The notes beneath the pieces are model-generated. The model was not told the origin of the DNA and made no database searches. It saw nothing but the letters and a program-made list of their open reading frames with translations. From Euglena gracilis (Eukaryota; Euglenida; Euglenophyceae; Euglenales): 64,000 bases of DNA. The stretch covers positions 1,984,001 through 2,048,000 of the forward strand of contig CP154954.1 in assembly GCA_039621445.1 (NCBI GenBank), read 5' to 3'. A program made the position numbers and the translations under genes. Of the stretch, positions 52,339 through 63,803 are shown one piece after another; position 1 is the stretch's first letter, and each line of letters opens with the position of its first letter.

Positions 52339-53038
52339 TTTGTCTGTGAACCTATTAACAATTCATAGTTAATAGGTGCATTCCAGTTGGGAGTTGTACT
52401 CTGCATATTTTGGGGGAAAATTGTGAAAATTGACACAAAAACCCAAAAATGTAAGCAAAGGTGGGGAGATCAGGGGCTTTTTGTGCGGCCGTAGCTGCTT
52501 GTGCCACCTGGGACTCCTCGCCTGTGCGTACGAGCTGGCGCTCAGCTGAAAATTTGTGGGGGGGGTCGTAAGACCGTTTACCTAATCTGCTACCAAGTGT
52601 ACGTCCCGCCCTTTCTCTTTCGCTTTTCCCTTTCTCCCAGAAAAGGCGCGGGAGTAACAAAATAAAATTTATAAACCCTTTGACCCCTTTATGCAGAGCA
52701 CAAGGCAAAGGGAGAGGAGATTTTGTTTTGGGACCCGAGTCCCTTTTCTGTTGTTCTTGTTGACCTCTTCGGGTCTTGATAAACAGAACAAAAATAATTG
52801 TAAAGATTGGGGTCTTCGCCCCTCAAAGGAAAACCTACTTACAAAACCAACCCAATAAAACCTTAAGCTAAGTAGGAACCAAGTGTTTCTTATTCTGCAG
52901 GAGAATTCCCTAACTGGGACGTCATCACCAGTTAGTGCAGAATCACATAGCACTGTGTGCAGCTGGCCAAAGGCCAGCTAACAGGCATTCGCCCTTTGTA
53001 ACACACAATGCCATGGCATCATGGCTGCCTGGTACACA

Positions 53039-55265
53039 CCACCCTCCAGGCATCGTGGGACCCAAATGGCCACTCCAGGGGAGGGGGGACACTTTGGAGA
53101 GGAGGTCAAATTTTGGCCTTTGCCGCCTTTGGTGTCGAAGGAAAATTAGGGGTAAACCCTTTGAGGGGATAAACCAGAATTTGCCAAAAAACTTGGCCAC
53201 GTTTGGGGGGTGACATTTTGAGGGGGCGAGGGTGAGTTAAATTTGGTTAAGGTAAATTGGGTGAAGTTAACTTCACTGGTGAAGATTACTTCACTGGTGA
53301 GGTTCACTACAAGAGAACTTGTTTGTCAAAAAAAAAATGGCCAAAATGACATTCTTTAAGAAATTTTGATAAAAGTCCACAACAAATGCACACAGAGTGA
53401 CGACCATTAACAGAATGGCGGCGCATGTCTTATGATGGTATGGTCGTGGGTTGGAAACCCACGAGGTCACACAGGTCCTTTGAGGGGCGAGACCGTGCCA
53501 ATTAAGTACATCGCCAATTTTTATTTTGGAATTCATCCAACACTTTTTCAGGCGGGTTGCTGCCTTCGGGTCCAAAAACAGTCTCCCCTTTGGCTGTAAA
53601 AAAAAAACTTGAACTGCACTTTTTTGCAGTGCCTTTGACTTGTTTTTTTCTCACATGGGATGACAACAACACATAAACCCAATTTTTAAATGGGAAAAAA
53701 AGGTGCTTTGCACACAAAAAAAGGAGAAACGGTCTGAAATTTCTGAAAAAGGTAGAACATAAATTACACGGCGGAAATTAAAAAATGAATTACGCCGTAA
53801 GTTACGCGTAAGTTACAAGTGAAACTTACAATTGTAAATTACGTTGCAATGCTACCAGGTGCGAAGCGCCGAGGAAACTTTTTTTATGGCACAACCAAAA
53901 TGTATTTTTTTTCTGTCCCCCTGGCCCCAAAGGGGCCGAGACGTTAACGCCTTTTTTGAATTCCAATGCTCCAAAAAATTTGAGCTAGAAAGCGAAATCA
54001 TGGGTAGAACCCCTTTGGAAACCCCCCAACTCAACCCAACTGTCGACTTCGCAACCTGGGGGGGGGGCAGCCCCCCCCCCAGGTTGAGGACAATTCTTTT
54101 CTGTTTTTTAGGGGGGTTTCTTCCACAAAAATTTCATGTTTCCCCTCCCCCCTTTTGCCATGCGATTCTTTTGTACTTGTGCAATCTCCCCTTTTGCCAA
54201 TGGGACATATTTTGGGTCAAATTAATACGCCAAAAAAGGCGCCATTGTTTGGGTCGAAAATCTTTTCACCTCAAATCTTGGCATTTCTTTCCATTTTTTT
54301 GACCATGTCAAGACAAATTTTCGATGGTTTGAACCAGAAAATTGATGAAAAGCGACCAAAAACGCCACCTACATCAAAAAGCAGGCTGAAATGATGAATG
54401 AAAAGAAAGGCTGGCTGATGAAGGTTGATGCATTGTATGAAAATTGAAAGCTCGATTCTCGGGTCACGGGCGGGTCACGGGGGGGTCACGGGGGTAGCAC
54501 CCCCCTAACCCCCCCAATTGGCCATCTGGACCTGTCCTTCATAATCGCGAACCCCCGAAAAACACCCGAATAAAGGCATTTTCCCTTGAAATGAGAACCC
54601 CCCCCCTAATTGGCCACCTGGGCTTTGGCCAATTAGGGGGGGGGAATAAGGGGGGGGTGTTTAAAGTGAAAATACTGGCTACCACTCTTTTTACAAGACA
54701 CAAATGTTTTGCAAAATGCATCTGAATTTCGCAAAACCCATCATTGCCAACCTCAATTGGACGAAAAATGTCGCAACTGTCTCGGGGGTAGGCAGTACAG
54801 TTGTGATTTTCTGGGGACACCCCCCACCCCCATGTACAGCTTCCAACCCCCCCCCCTCGGACCCCCCCCCTCCCCCCCTGTGCCTTGTTTCCAAGGAGGG
54901 GGTTTGCATGGTGCAGAGGAAGTGCATCACTTTGTAGGCATCAAGGCAATACCGTAATAAAATGTGCTCACACTGCGGGTCGCCGAGATTGCTCAGGACA
55001 TGTCAAGCTTCCTTCATTTACTCCACCAACGCTGGCACCTCTTTTTTTAAACGTTGTTGAAGCCGGGTGCTCCATTGGAAAGCCCAAGACTCGCAAGCCC
55101 TGGCCAGGCAACCATGGGACTTTTGGGGGTGGTTCGGGACGCGGGGGCACGGGGGGGGGGGGGACGCGGGGGGGGACCCGGGGGGGGAACTGTGGCCCAA
55201 CCACCCCCACACGTTTTCTTTGGCGTCACACCCGAATTTGTATGAAATTTCTTGATGGTCGCCCC
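53039..55265 (+). repeat. 2.3-kb module M3
   Basis: Direct copy of M1 starting at CCACCCTCCAGGCATC. Its inner G-run block has degenerated from about 55130 on (GGGGCACGGGGG instead of repeated GGGACGCGG), and homology fades after GAAATTTCTTGATGGTCGCC. Confidence 0.88.
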
Positions 55266-55359
55266 CCCCCCCTTGAAATTGGGGTGGGGAAGGGGGGGGG
55301 GGGGGCGGGGGGGGAACTCGGGGGGGTCACGGGGGCTGGGGGGGGGGACTTCTGTGTCT

Positions 55360-55700
55360 AATATTTTCGTGTATTTTTCACAAGGAATTAAAGAGAGTAC
55401 ACCAAAAAAGCAATGGAAATATCAACGGGGGAAAAGTGATTGAACCTGAAGTTCAGAGTGAAGGAAACAACTCCGCGGACAAAATCCGAGATCAGAACGT
55501 GGGGGTTGTGACAGGGGGGAACAGTTGACCAAAAAAGACCGATGGTCCTGTAGGTGCTGGGCATCGAACCCTTCTATTTGTTTGTGACCCCAACCATGCG
55601 GCCCGGGCGCGACCACTCGGTTGCGGGTGACCCTGGGCCTTGGACTTTCTTTCTCCTATTTTTTTCGTGTATTTTTCACGAAAGGAAGTACACCAAAACA
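55360..55700. repeat. Duplicated segment around a tRNA-like remnant at the M3/interior junction
   Basis: TTTTCGTGTATTTTTCAC plus AAGG and AGTACACCAAAA occurs twice (about 55366 and 55664). Between the copies, the - strand at about 55625-55545 reads ACCGAGTGGTCGCGCCCGG and then GGTTCGATGCC, which resemble an A box and a B box. Acceptor and T stems do not close, so this is a remnant only. The left arm lacks this insertion. Confidence 0.4.
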
Positions 55701-57400
55701 CCAAGCACTGGAATCGTTTGGAAAGGTTATCCTGAAGTTGAGGAATGCATGCTGCCGTCAGAACACTCTCTCGTGCCGATTTCAAGTTGGAAGTTCAAGT
55801 TCCGAAACACAAAAACCGCTTTTCCCAGGTGCTGTCAAAGATGTTTCTCCTTTCTTTTTTTCAACCTTCCCTCTCTTTCCCCTTTCCCCTCCCTTCTGTT
55901 TCACTTGTTTTCATGCGCCTTGCACTTTCCCCCCCATTTTCCTCATTCCTCCCCCTCCCACCCCACTCTTTCTCCTCCCTCTCCCCCCAACCTTTCCCTT
56001 CCCCTTTCTTCCTGCCAAATCATTCTTCCCAGCCATGGGAACTTCCAACTCCTGTGGAACTAACGCACTTAACATCCAAACTTTCTCACACCAACTTTTG
56101 TTGATGTTTTTGCCTTTCCCCCTTCCCCCAGCCCAAAACCTTTGGTGCACTCTCATTCCAACCGGGGGTGGGTCCTCGCCAAACACCCCACCCCCAACAA
56201 AATCTTTTTTAACAAGACAAACCCCCAACAAAACCTCTCCACCCCTACCCCCCCCCGCTTCTTCCCGGACCCGGGGGGGGTCCTCAGCCCAGCTCCAAAT
56301 CCCAAGGAGTTTCCACCCTCCTCACCTGGTGTGGCTTCCCTCTGATTGACTTGTCCCACTGCGGCCTCCCCAAATCATGCTGATTTCCCCTCCCCCTTCT
56401 GCCTGAAAGACCCGCCCCTCCCCCCTCCTGGCCCGCCTCCCTACCCACTGTTTCTTACCCCCCTCCTTAAATATCATATGCTTCGTTGCAAGGAAGAAAA
56501 TGAAACTAGCTCCCTATCTCTTTCCCATCTTTCCCTCGAATCTTCCCTCCTCCTCCCCCCTGGATCTTCTGCCACTGTTTTACATCTTCCCTTCCCCTAT
56601 CTCCCCCCCTCCCCCTCCCCCCCCAACATTCCCCCATTTGCCACCCCCCTTGTCCCATGTCCCTCCCCCCCAGTCCCATTCCTTCCCTTTCCCACCCTCC
56701 CCTCCTCCCATTTTTTCTCTCCCCCTTTCAAACCAAACTCCTCCTTCTGTCCCCCCCGGGGTCTCTGGGTCTCCTTCGACTCCCCCCCCCCCCCACCCAC
56801 AAAAAACATGCTTCCCACATGGGTGTCTCCCTCCCCTATTACCCTCCCCTTCCCCTTCCCCTCCCTACAACCCCCTCCCCCCCGCCCAAATAACCCCCAC
56901 CATCCCTTCCCCCGACCCCTACTCTCCTTCCGGAAAAAAAATGGATTCTTCTCTGCGCGACATTCAGCCAACCCCGGGCCAGTGTCCTCAGCCAACTGCC
57001 CTTTTCCAATACCTATCCTCCGGAAACTGACACCTTGGGCGTGGTCACGCGGCACCTGGGACGTCTTGCCGCAGCTGGTCAAGTACCAGCCCAAAACCTT
57101 GGTACCCTCTCATGGGACAACCTGGCGCTTCCCCTCGGCCTACGCTGCTGCCCGGCCCCCCGCACGCAATCATGGCTGCTCTCCCCTTCAACAAATCTTC
57201 CCTGCCAAGATATCTAAGCCCGCCGTCCCCCTCCCCGAATGGCAATTGGCCCACCACCGCACTCACTACCCCAGCCGGCTGCATCCCCACGGACGTCTAC
57301 CCTTCGCCGGCTCTCGAAAAGTCAAGGAGACGAGAACGACCATCCACCCTCCCGCAATACACTGTGCGGCCTAGCCGGTCGTTTGTCAAAACTTAACCTC
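55640..57400 (+). pseudogene. Proline-rich/2A protein, right-arm copy, frameshifted
   Basis: Counterpart of 45490-46803. The landmarks GSTPKHQ, KVILKLRNACCRQ, SSANCPFPIP, TPWAWSRGTWDVLPQL and PSRSFVKT survive, but in different frames. At the 2A site (56950-56982) two single-base losses turn the motif into RDIQPTPGQ in one frame. A pyrimidine-rich tract with long C runs fills 55850-56930. Confidence 0.7.
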
Positions 57401-57420
57401 CCCCATCCAATTTCCAGGAA

Positions 57421-58029
57421 GTGTATGTACCATATACTCCGGAATATGTTCAATGTCCTCCTGGATCTCCAACTGCATCGCTTCTGCACCTTACCATGGG
57501 TCGTCTTATCTCTCTCCTCCTCTCCGTCCTCTCCCTCAACTGGCTTCTTATACTCACCCTGAAATATTACAACGATGCCACCTGTGCTCTCCCCTCAAAA
57601 GAACTTGCAGAACGCGGGCTTGGACAACGCGGCTCCTATCCCATCCCGACCCATGTTTGGGACACTGTTGTCCCCCCCAGCCTCGTCCACACCCTCCTCT
57701 ACCATCCACCACCGCCGTCTCTTCAGCGACGCCCCTCCCCACTCACTTTTGTCCTTCTCCACTCTTTGGCACGGGACAAGTTCCTTCTTCCCCTGCCAAG
57801 ATCTTCGGGGGAATTCCACCCCTCCTCCAACATGGCCTCTTTTATCCACCCCAAAAACAGCAGTAAAGTCAGCTTTATTGCCGACTTGCGGTGGGCGAAC
57901 ACATTCTCCAACCCTCCACCATTCCACCTCCCCTCCCTTCCCCAAATCTCCCACACCATTTCCAAATTCCCCCCCGGCACACTGTGGGCTGCCACCATCG
58001 ACCTCACCAATTTCTTTTGGAGTCTCTAA
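57421..58029 (+). CDS. RT N-terminal half (right arm)
   Basis: The frame runs from YVPYTPEYVQCPPGSPTASL through SFIHPKNSSKVSFIADLRWA to ATIDLTNFFWSL and a TAA at 58027-58029. It covers RT fingers and palm motif A (catalytic Asp at 58000-58002). After the TAA the same frame continues LPPSAKHAFRTSSFYFPCLP and FGWN (motif B). MGRLISLLLSVLSLNWLLIL upstream is a likely membrane-spanning helix. A second frame across the same bases is an artefact. Confidence 0.65.
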   Translation: MYVPYTPEYVQCPPGSPTASLLHLTMGRLISLLLSVLSLNWLLILTLKYYNDATCALPSKELAERGLGQRGSYPIPTHVWDTVVPPSLVHTLLYHPPPPSLQRRPSPLTFVLLHSLARDKFLLPLPRSSGEFHPSSNMASFIHPKNSSKVSFIADLRWANTFSNPPPFHLPSLPQISHTISKFPPGTLWAATIDLTNFFWSL

Positions 58030-59144
58030 CTTCCTCCTTCCGCCAAGCACGCCTTCCGCACCTCCTCCTTCTACTTCCCCTGCCTTCCCTTCGGGTGGAA
58101 CATATCCCCACGCCTAGCCCACCTCCCCCTTCAAGACCTTATCCAGCAGGCTTTCCTCCCTCCCTTCGACGTACACCAACGGAACACACTTCTTCATCTT
58201 CACCTACTATGACGACATTCTCGTCCTTGCCCCATCGTACTCTCTGCAACCTCGTGACCAGCACCATCACATCTACCCTTCTCTCAAATAACCTCCTCAT
58301 CTCCCCCAAATCCTCCCTTGTGCCGACACAAGAAATCACTTGGCTGGGCAAGGTCTTCAACCTTTGCAATCGGACCATCCAAAACACCCTTGCCACATCC
58401 CAAAGGGCCCTTGCCCTATGCCTCCTATGCGCCTATATTCCCCTACATCCTCGTGTAATCGACCGCCTCACCGGTTACATGCTGTGGTTCCACCGACCTC
58501 ATCGTGGAACAACCCTGTTCCTCCAGGGATGGTACTTGACAAAGTACACAATTGGCCGGCTCGACCACGCCTTTCCAAAACTCCGAAGGGCCCTCTTCCA
58601 CCTCCTCTTACAAGGCCTCACACCCTGGACCGCTTTCGACCCAATCCCACCTCCCCTATTCAACCCCCTCATCTTCGTTGACGCCGCCCTCACAACTGAA
58701 GGCTGCCAAATCGGCCTTTACTGCCCCACCGTCGGATGCCGAATCCAACGAATCCACTGCCCAGCCATATCCCAACAACGTGCCGAGCTGCTTGCCTTGG
58801 AACAAGCTGTCCACTTCGCCCATAACACTGGTCTCCATCCCTGCACTATTATTGGTGACAACCTTTCCGCTCTCCACCTCCTTTCGCACTTCACTCCCTC
58901 CCTCTCGAACCTACCCCTTTGTAAAGACCTCCCTACCTTTGTACCACTCATTGCCCCCCTACTCTTTTGGAACTTCCCCTTGTGTGACCCTTATCCCCCA
59001 AACCTCTGTCCCTCCTCATCCTTCCCAATCTTGAAGAACCCTCTCTTATCTGTTGTTTCATCACAGCCCTCAAACCCCTTCGATCTAAACCCATGGGTTG
59101 TCCGCCTTCACAGTGATCGCTGGTTTGGGGTGAAGAACTTGTAA
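58030..59144 (+). CDS. RT palm and truncated RNase H (right arm)
   Basis: It contains motif B (LPFGWN), FFIFTYYDDILVLAPS with YYDD at 58205-58216, the LLISPKSSLVPTQEITWLG block, and RNase H motifs IFVDAA, AELLALEQAV and IIGDNLSALHL. After LCKDL (about 58930) it departs from the left-arm copy, so the final RNase H Asp (PADPISR) is missing. A frame change separates motif B from YYDD, as in the left arm. It is probably non-functional. Confidence 0.7.
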
Positions 59145-59439
59145 AGGGGGTGGGCCTGATTGCCTAAGGCTGCATTCACACGTGCAAACTCACCCAATGG
59201 TGTGCAATCGACCTCCCCGAACGCACCCATCACTATCTGTGGAACGCACTCTGCTTGATTCGTTCCCACCCGACTTGGAAGGTTGTGGCTCCCTGTCATG
59301 CTTGCGATCCACTCCTTCGTATTCGCAAGGCCCAACTCACCAAACAAGGGGATGCATGGAAGGAGCCTGTGTGGCCATTGCCTAAGGACTCTTCCTACGT
59401 GACACACCCAATGGATGGGCCGCAAGTCGACCTCCAGAA

Positions 59440-59735
59440 CGCCTTCAATGCGGGGATGCAAGCTCTGCTTGACATGCGTTCACGAGCCCGGACTTGGAGC
59501 ATGGGGCCTGTCGTATCGACTCATTCGTATTCGCAAGGCCACAAATCACCAGTGAAGTGCCAGCAAGTGACCCCTTTGGGCCGCTCTTCTTCGCCTTGAC
59601 ACGGCAAGATGTGGTGACAGGACTCCCAAGGGATCTCGCTATGAATGCATGGTATCTGGATGATGGGCACCTCGTAGGCGCAATGGAGGCCTTGGAATCA
59701 TCCATGCAAGCTCCAGCCGCCTCGAGGCGCACCTG
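59440..59735 (+). pseudogene. LINE-like RT fragment, right-arm copy, degraded
   Basis: DPFGPLFFALTRQDVV and MNAWYLDDGHL survive in frame, while the motif A region (VDLQNAFNAG...) lies in another frame after several deletions. It corresponds to 40985-41420. Confidence 0.7.
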
Positions 59736-59816
59736 AATCTGCAAGCGCCGCCTTTGGGACCACCACAAGTCCAATCAAACACAGAATGCCCAAACTTTGA
59801 GTTGCCCCGTTCCGTT

Positions 59817-62123
59817 CCATCCCAAGGGGGTGTTCCCCCCGCGTCCCCCCCGCGTCCCCCCCCGCGTACCCCCCGCGTCCCGGATTTCGGCCGGGCATGT
59901 TTTTTTGTTGACCAAATGAAAATTTCATACAAATTCGGGTGACGCCAAAGAAAACGTGTGGGGGTGGTTGGGCCACAGTTCCCCCCGCGTCCCCCCCCCC
60001 GCGTCCCCCCCCGCGTCCCGAACCACCCCCCAAAAGTCCCATGGTTGCCTGGCCAGGGCTTGCGAGTCTTGGGCTTTCCAATGGAGCACCCGGCTTCAAC
60101 AACGTTTAAAAAAAAGAGGTGCCAGCGTTGGTGGACCAAATGAAGGAAGCTTGACATGTCCTGAGCAATCTCGGCGACCCGCAGTGTGAGCACATTTTAT
60201 TACGGTATTGCCTTGATGCCTACAAAGTGATGCACTTCCTCTGCACCATGCAAACCCCCTCCTTGGAAACAAGGCACAGGGGGGGAGGGGGGGGTCCGAG
60301 GGGGGGGTTGGAAGCTGTACAGGGGGGGGGGAGGGGGGGTCCCCAGAAAATCACAACTGTACTGCCTACCCCCGAGACAGTTGCGACATTTTTCGTCCAA
60401 TTGAGGTTGGCAATGATGGGTTTTGCGAAATTCAGATGCATTTTGCAAAACATTTGTGTCTTGTAAAAAGAGTGGTAGCCAGTATTTTCACTTTAAACAC
60501 CCCCCCCTTATTCCCCCCCCCCTAATTGGCCAAAGCCCAGGTGGCCAATTAGGGGGGGGGGTTCTCATTTCAAGGGAAAATGCCTTTATTCGGGTGTTTT
60601 TCGGGGGTTCGCGATTATGAAGGACAGGTCCAGATGGCCAATTGGGGGGGTTAGGGGGGTGCTACCCCCGTGACCCCCCCGTGACCCGCCCGTGACCCGA
60701 GAATCGAGCTTTCAATTTTCATACAATGCATCAACCTTCATCACCCAGCCTTTCTTTTCATTCATCATTTCAGCCTGCTTTTTGATGTAGGTGGCGTTTT
60801 TGGTCGCTTTTCATCAATTTTCTGGTTCAAACCATCGAAAATTTGTCTTGACATGGTCAAAAAAATGGAAAGAAATGCCAAGATTTGAGGTGAAAAGATT
60901 TTCGACCCAAACAATGGCGCCTTTTTTGGCGTATTAATTTGACCCAAAATATGTCCCATTGGCAAAAGGGGAGATTGCACAAGTACAAAAGAATCGCATG
61001 GCAAAAGGGGGGAGGGGAAACATGAAATTTTTGTGGAAGAAACCCCCCTAAAAAACAGAAAAGAATTGTCCTCAACCTGGGGGGGGGGGCTGCCCCCCCC
61101 CCAGGTTGCGAAGTCGACAGTTGGGTTGAGTTGGGGGGTTTCCAAAGGGGTTCTACCCATGATTTCGCTTTCTAGCTCAAATTTTTTGGAGCATTGGAAT
61201 TCAAAAAAGGCGTTAACGTCTCGGCCCCTTTGGGGCCAGGGGGACAGAAAAAAATACATTTTGGTTGTGCCATAAAAAAAGTTTCCTCGGCGCTTCGCAC
61301 CTGGTAGCATTGCAACGTAATTTACAATTGTAAGTTTCACTTGTAACTTACGCGTAACTTACGGCGTAATTCATTTTTTAATTTCCGCCGTGTAATTTAT
61401 GTTCTACCTTTTTCAGAAATTTCAGACCGTTTCTCCTTTTTTTGTGTGCAAAGCACCTTTTTTTCCCATTTAAAAATTGGGTTTATGTGTTGTTGTCATC
61501 CCATGTGAGAAAAAAACAAGTCAAAGGCACTGCAAAAAAAGTGCAGTTCAAGTTTTTTTTTTTTTACAGCCAAAGGGGAGACTGTTTTTGGACCCGAAGG
61601 CAGCAACCCGCCTGAAAAAGTGTTGGATGAATTCCAAAATAAAAATTGGCGATGTACTTAATTGGCACGGTCTCGCCCCTCAAAGGACCTGTGTGACCTC
61701 GTGGGTTTCCAACCCACGACCATACCATCATAAGACATGCGCCGCCATTCTGTTAATGGTCGTCACTCTGTGTGCATTTGTTGTGGACTTTTATCAAAAT
61801 TTCTTAAAGAATGTCATTTTGGCCATTTTTTTTTGACAAACAAGTTCTCTTGTAGTGAACCTCACCAGTGAAGTAATCTTCACCAGTGAAGTTAACTTCA
61901 CCCAATTTACCTTAACCAAATTTAACTCACCCTCGCCCCCTCAAAATGTCACCCCCCAAACGTGGCCAAGTTTTTTGGCAAATTCTGGTTTATCCCCTCA
62001 AAGGGTTTACCCCTAATTTTCCTTCGACACCAAAGGCGGCAAAGGCCAAAATTTGACCTCCTCTCCAAAGTGTCCCCCCTCCCCTGGAGTGGCCATTTGG
62101 GTCCCACGATGCCTGGAGGGTGG
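59817..62123 (-). repeat. 2.3-kb module M4 (inverted)
   Basis: Reverse complement of M1 with the same hairpins. It continues outward into the mirror of 38433-38614. Confidence 0.9.
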
Positions 62124-62620
62124 CCACTTTGAGGGGGTGAGGGTAGTGAAATTAAGTTAGTTAAGCTGACCCCCCAAATAATACCCCCCCGGGGTATTAT
62201 TTTTTCGCCCGAAGTCCCGGCCCGAGGGGGGGGGGGTATTATTTGGGGGGGGTATTATTTTCCCAAATCTTTCGAAATTTTTCGAAGTCCCGTAAAACCC
62301 AAAATAGCACCCAAAACCCTCTTTGGGGTCATTTTTTGCACTTTCTTGTGAAATTTACCATTTTATGGAGGCCAGATGAGCCGGGAAAATTTTTTTTTTC
62401 GTAATTTGTTGTCACAGATAATGGTTTTTACCGACATTTTCAGGTCAAAAATCCGGGCCTTTGTCCGGGGTATTATTTAGGCGGCCGAAGTCGGACCCCG
62501 AGGCGGGGGTATTATTTGGGGGGGGGTATTATTTGGGGGGGAGTATTATTTGGGGGGTGTTTAACTTCACTGAGGCAGATGAGGGGGAGGGTTTCCGGGA
62601 CCCCCCCCCCCCGGTGGACT
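62124..62620. repeat. Outer terminal repeat and GGGGTATTATTT array
   Basis: To 62305 this mirrors the left end. GGGGTATTATTT units then recur at about 62465-62560. No coding frame is supported. Confidence 0.65.
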
Positions 62621-63052
62621 TCACCCATGTTCGGACATACCCAAAAATGACCACTTTCGGACCAAAAAGCATTTTTTTTTGTTCAAAAATGGCCCAAAGA
62701 TGGCCAAAAATGACCGCTTTTTGGACCCAAAAATCAACGATTTTAGGATGCGTGCCGCCCTTCTCGTGATGGGATGCAACATCATGGATGCTGCTTCCCG
62801 ACTTCCTCCAAAGTGGCATACTTCCCCCGTGACTCCCCCGTGACCCCCCCCCCTCGTGACCCCCCCCCCCGTGACCCGCACCACCCCCTTGGGGTAACCC
62901 CCCCCCCTAATTGGCCAGAAGGGGGGTCCGGGCCGCCCGGAGGGCGGCCAGTTGGTAGTAGAAACGCAGGAAGCAGCTTCAATCACTCCCCCTTGGCACA
63001 CCATGCGGAATTGAGCCAGGGTTGACGTTTTTTGTTTTTCAACAAAAAAACG
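62621..63052. other. No gene recognised; CCCCCGTGACC runs
   Basis: It holds AAAAATGACC repeats near 62644-62720, a short CCCCCGTGAC array at about 62825-62875, and TAATTGGCC near 62908, a phrase shared with the module hairpin. No supported ORF. Confidence 0.5.
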
Positions 63053-63803
63053 AGTGTATGAGTCGCGGGGGGGGGTCGCGGGGGGGTCGCGGGGGGGGGT
63101 CGCGGGGGGGTCGCGGGGGGGGGGTCGCGGGGGGAACGTGGAAGTTTTGACGGGTCACACGTGACAAGTGTGACCTCTCATACAACGTCACATGGGACCT
63201 ATTTTTAGAACTTTTGGTCCAAAAATAGCTCCAATTAGGAATTTGTCACACATTTTAGGCAATTTTGATTCCTAATTTGGGTGCAAATTCCTAATCAGGT
63301 GCCCTTTTTTGGCTCCTACTGGGATGCGGAAACCCTCCATGTGTGGGTCGCGGGGGGGTCGCGGGGGGGTCGCGGGGGGGGGGGTCGCGGGGGATACACC
63401 CCCAACAAAAAAACATGTTTTCTTTTTTAAAAAAGCAAAATTTGACCTTTTTCCTTGCGAAATGCCCATTTTTTGAGGAAAAGGGTGTATCCCCCGCGAC
63501 CCCCCCCCCCCACCCCCCCGCGACCCCCCTGCGACCCACACATGGAGGGTTTCCACATCCCAGTAGGAGCCAAAAAGTGGCACCTAATTCCTAATTTGCA
63601 CTCAAATTAGGAATCAAAATTGCCAAAAATGTGTGACAAATTCCTAATTGCTATTTTTGGACCCAAAAGTTCTAAAAATAGGTTCCATGTGACGTTGTAT
63701 GAAAGGTCACACTTGTCACACGTGACCCGTCAAAACTTCCACATTCCCCCCGCGACCCCCCCGCGACCCCCCCGCGACCCCCCCCGCGACTCATACACCC
63801 CCA
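63053..63803. repeat. Fold-back element with about 340-bp arms
   Basis: GTGTATGAGTCGCGGGGG at the left matches CCCCCGCGACTCATACAC at the right. The arms share TTTTGACGGGTCACACGTGA, CCTAATTTG, and TCCATGTGTGGGTCGC with its complement. The loop of roughly 60 bp at about 63405-63480 is A/T-rich. GTCGCGGGGGG runs flank both arms. Confidence 0.85.

Larger units (their letters stand above)
49109..53038. repeat. Central 3.93-kb palindrome
   Basis: The arms 49109-50888 and 51265-53038 are near-perfect reverse complements. They start TGTGTACCAGGCAGCC and end GGCTGCCTGGTACACA (TG...CA). The unique spacer is 50889-51264. The first 600 bp of each arm hold no gene, although GGCCAGCT-type short inverted repeats and AGGGGCGAAGACCCC are present. 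Length differences between arms are only a few bases in C runs. Confidence 0.92.
38433..62305. mobile_element. Giant nested inverted-repeat retroelement (about 24 kb)
   Basis: The outer ends are mutual reverse complements. TTTGGGTTTTACTGGACTTC at the left matches the complement of GAAGTCCCGTAAAACCCAAA at about 62288-62305, with one mismatch. Inside, four copies of a 2.3-kb module alternate in orientation (38615, 46799, 53039, 59817) around two RT-encoding interiors and a central 3.93-kb palindrome. Both interiors are transcribed outward. RT plus RNase H between inverted repeats recalls DIRS-like elements, but no tyrosine recombinase, integrase or transposase was found. The host motif TGATTAAATCA is absent throughout. 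No clear target-site duplication was found. Alternatives are two adjacent elements around a third, or a head-to-head dimer of one linear element. Confidence 0.75.

Noticed and set aside
2078-58029. Reassigned TAA/TAG = Gln genetic code
   Set aside because: A TAG stands where sister mini-exons have CAG, and a TAA lies in the RT palm. However, the 627- and roughly 400-codon Helitron frames use only CAA/CAG for Gln and contain no TAA or TAG, so ordinary mutation is more likely.
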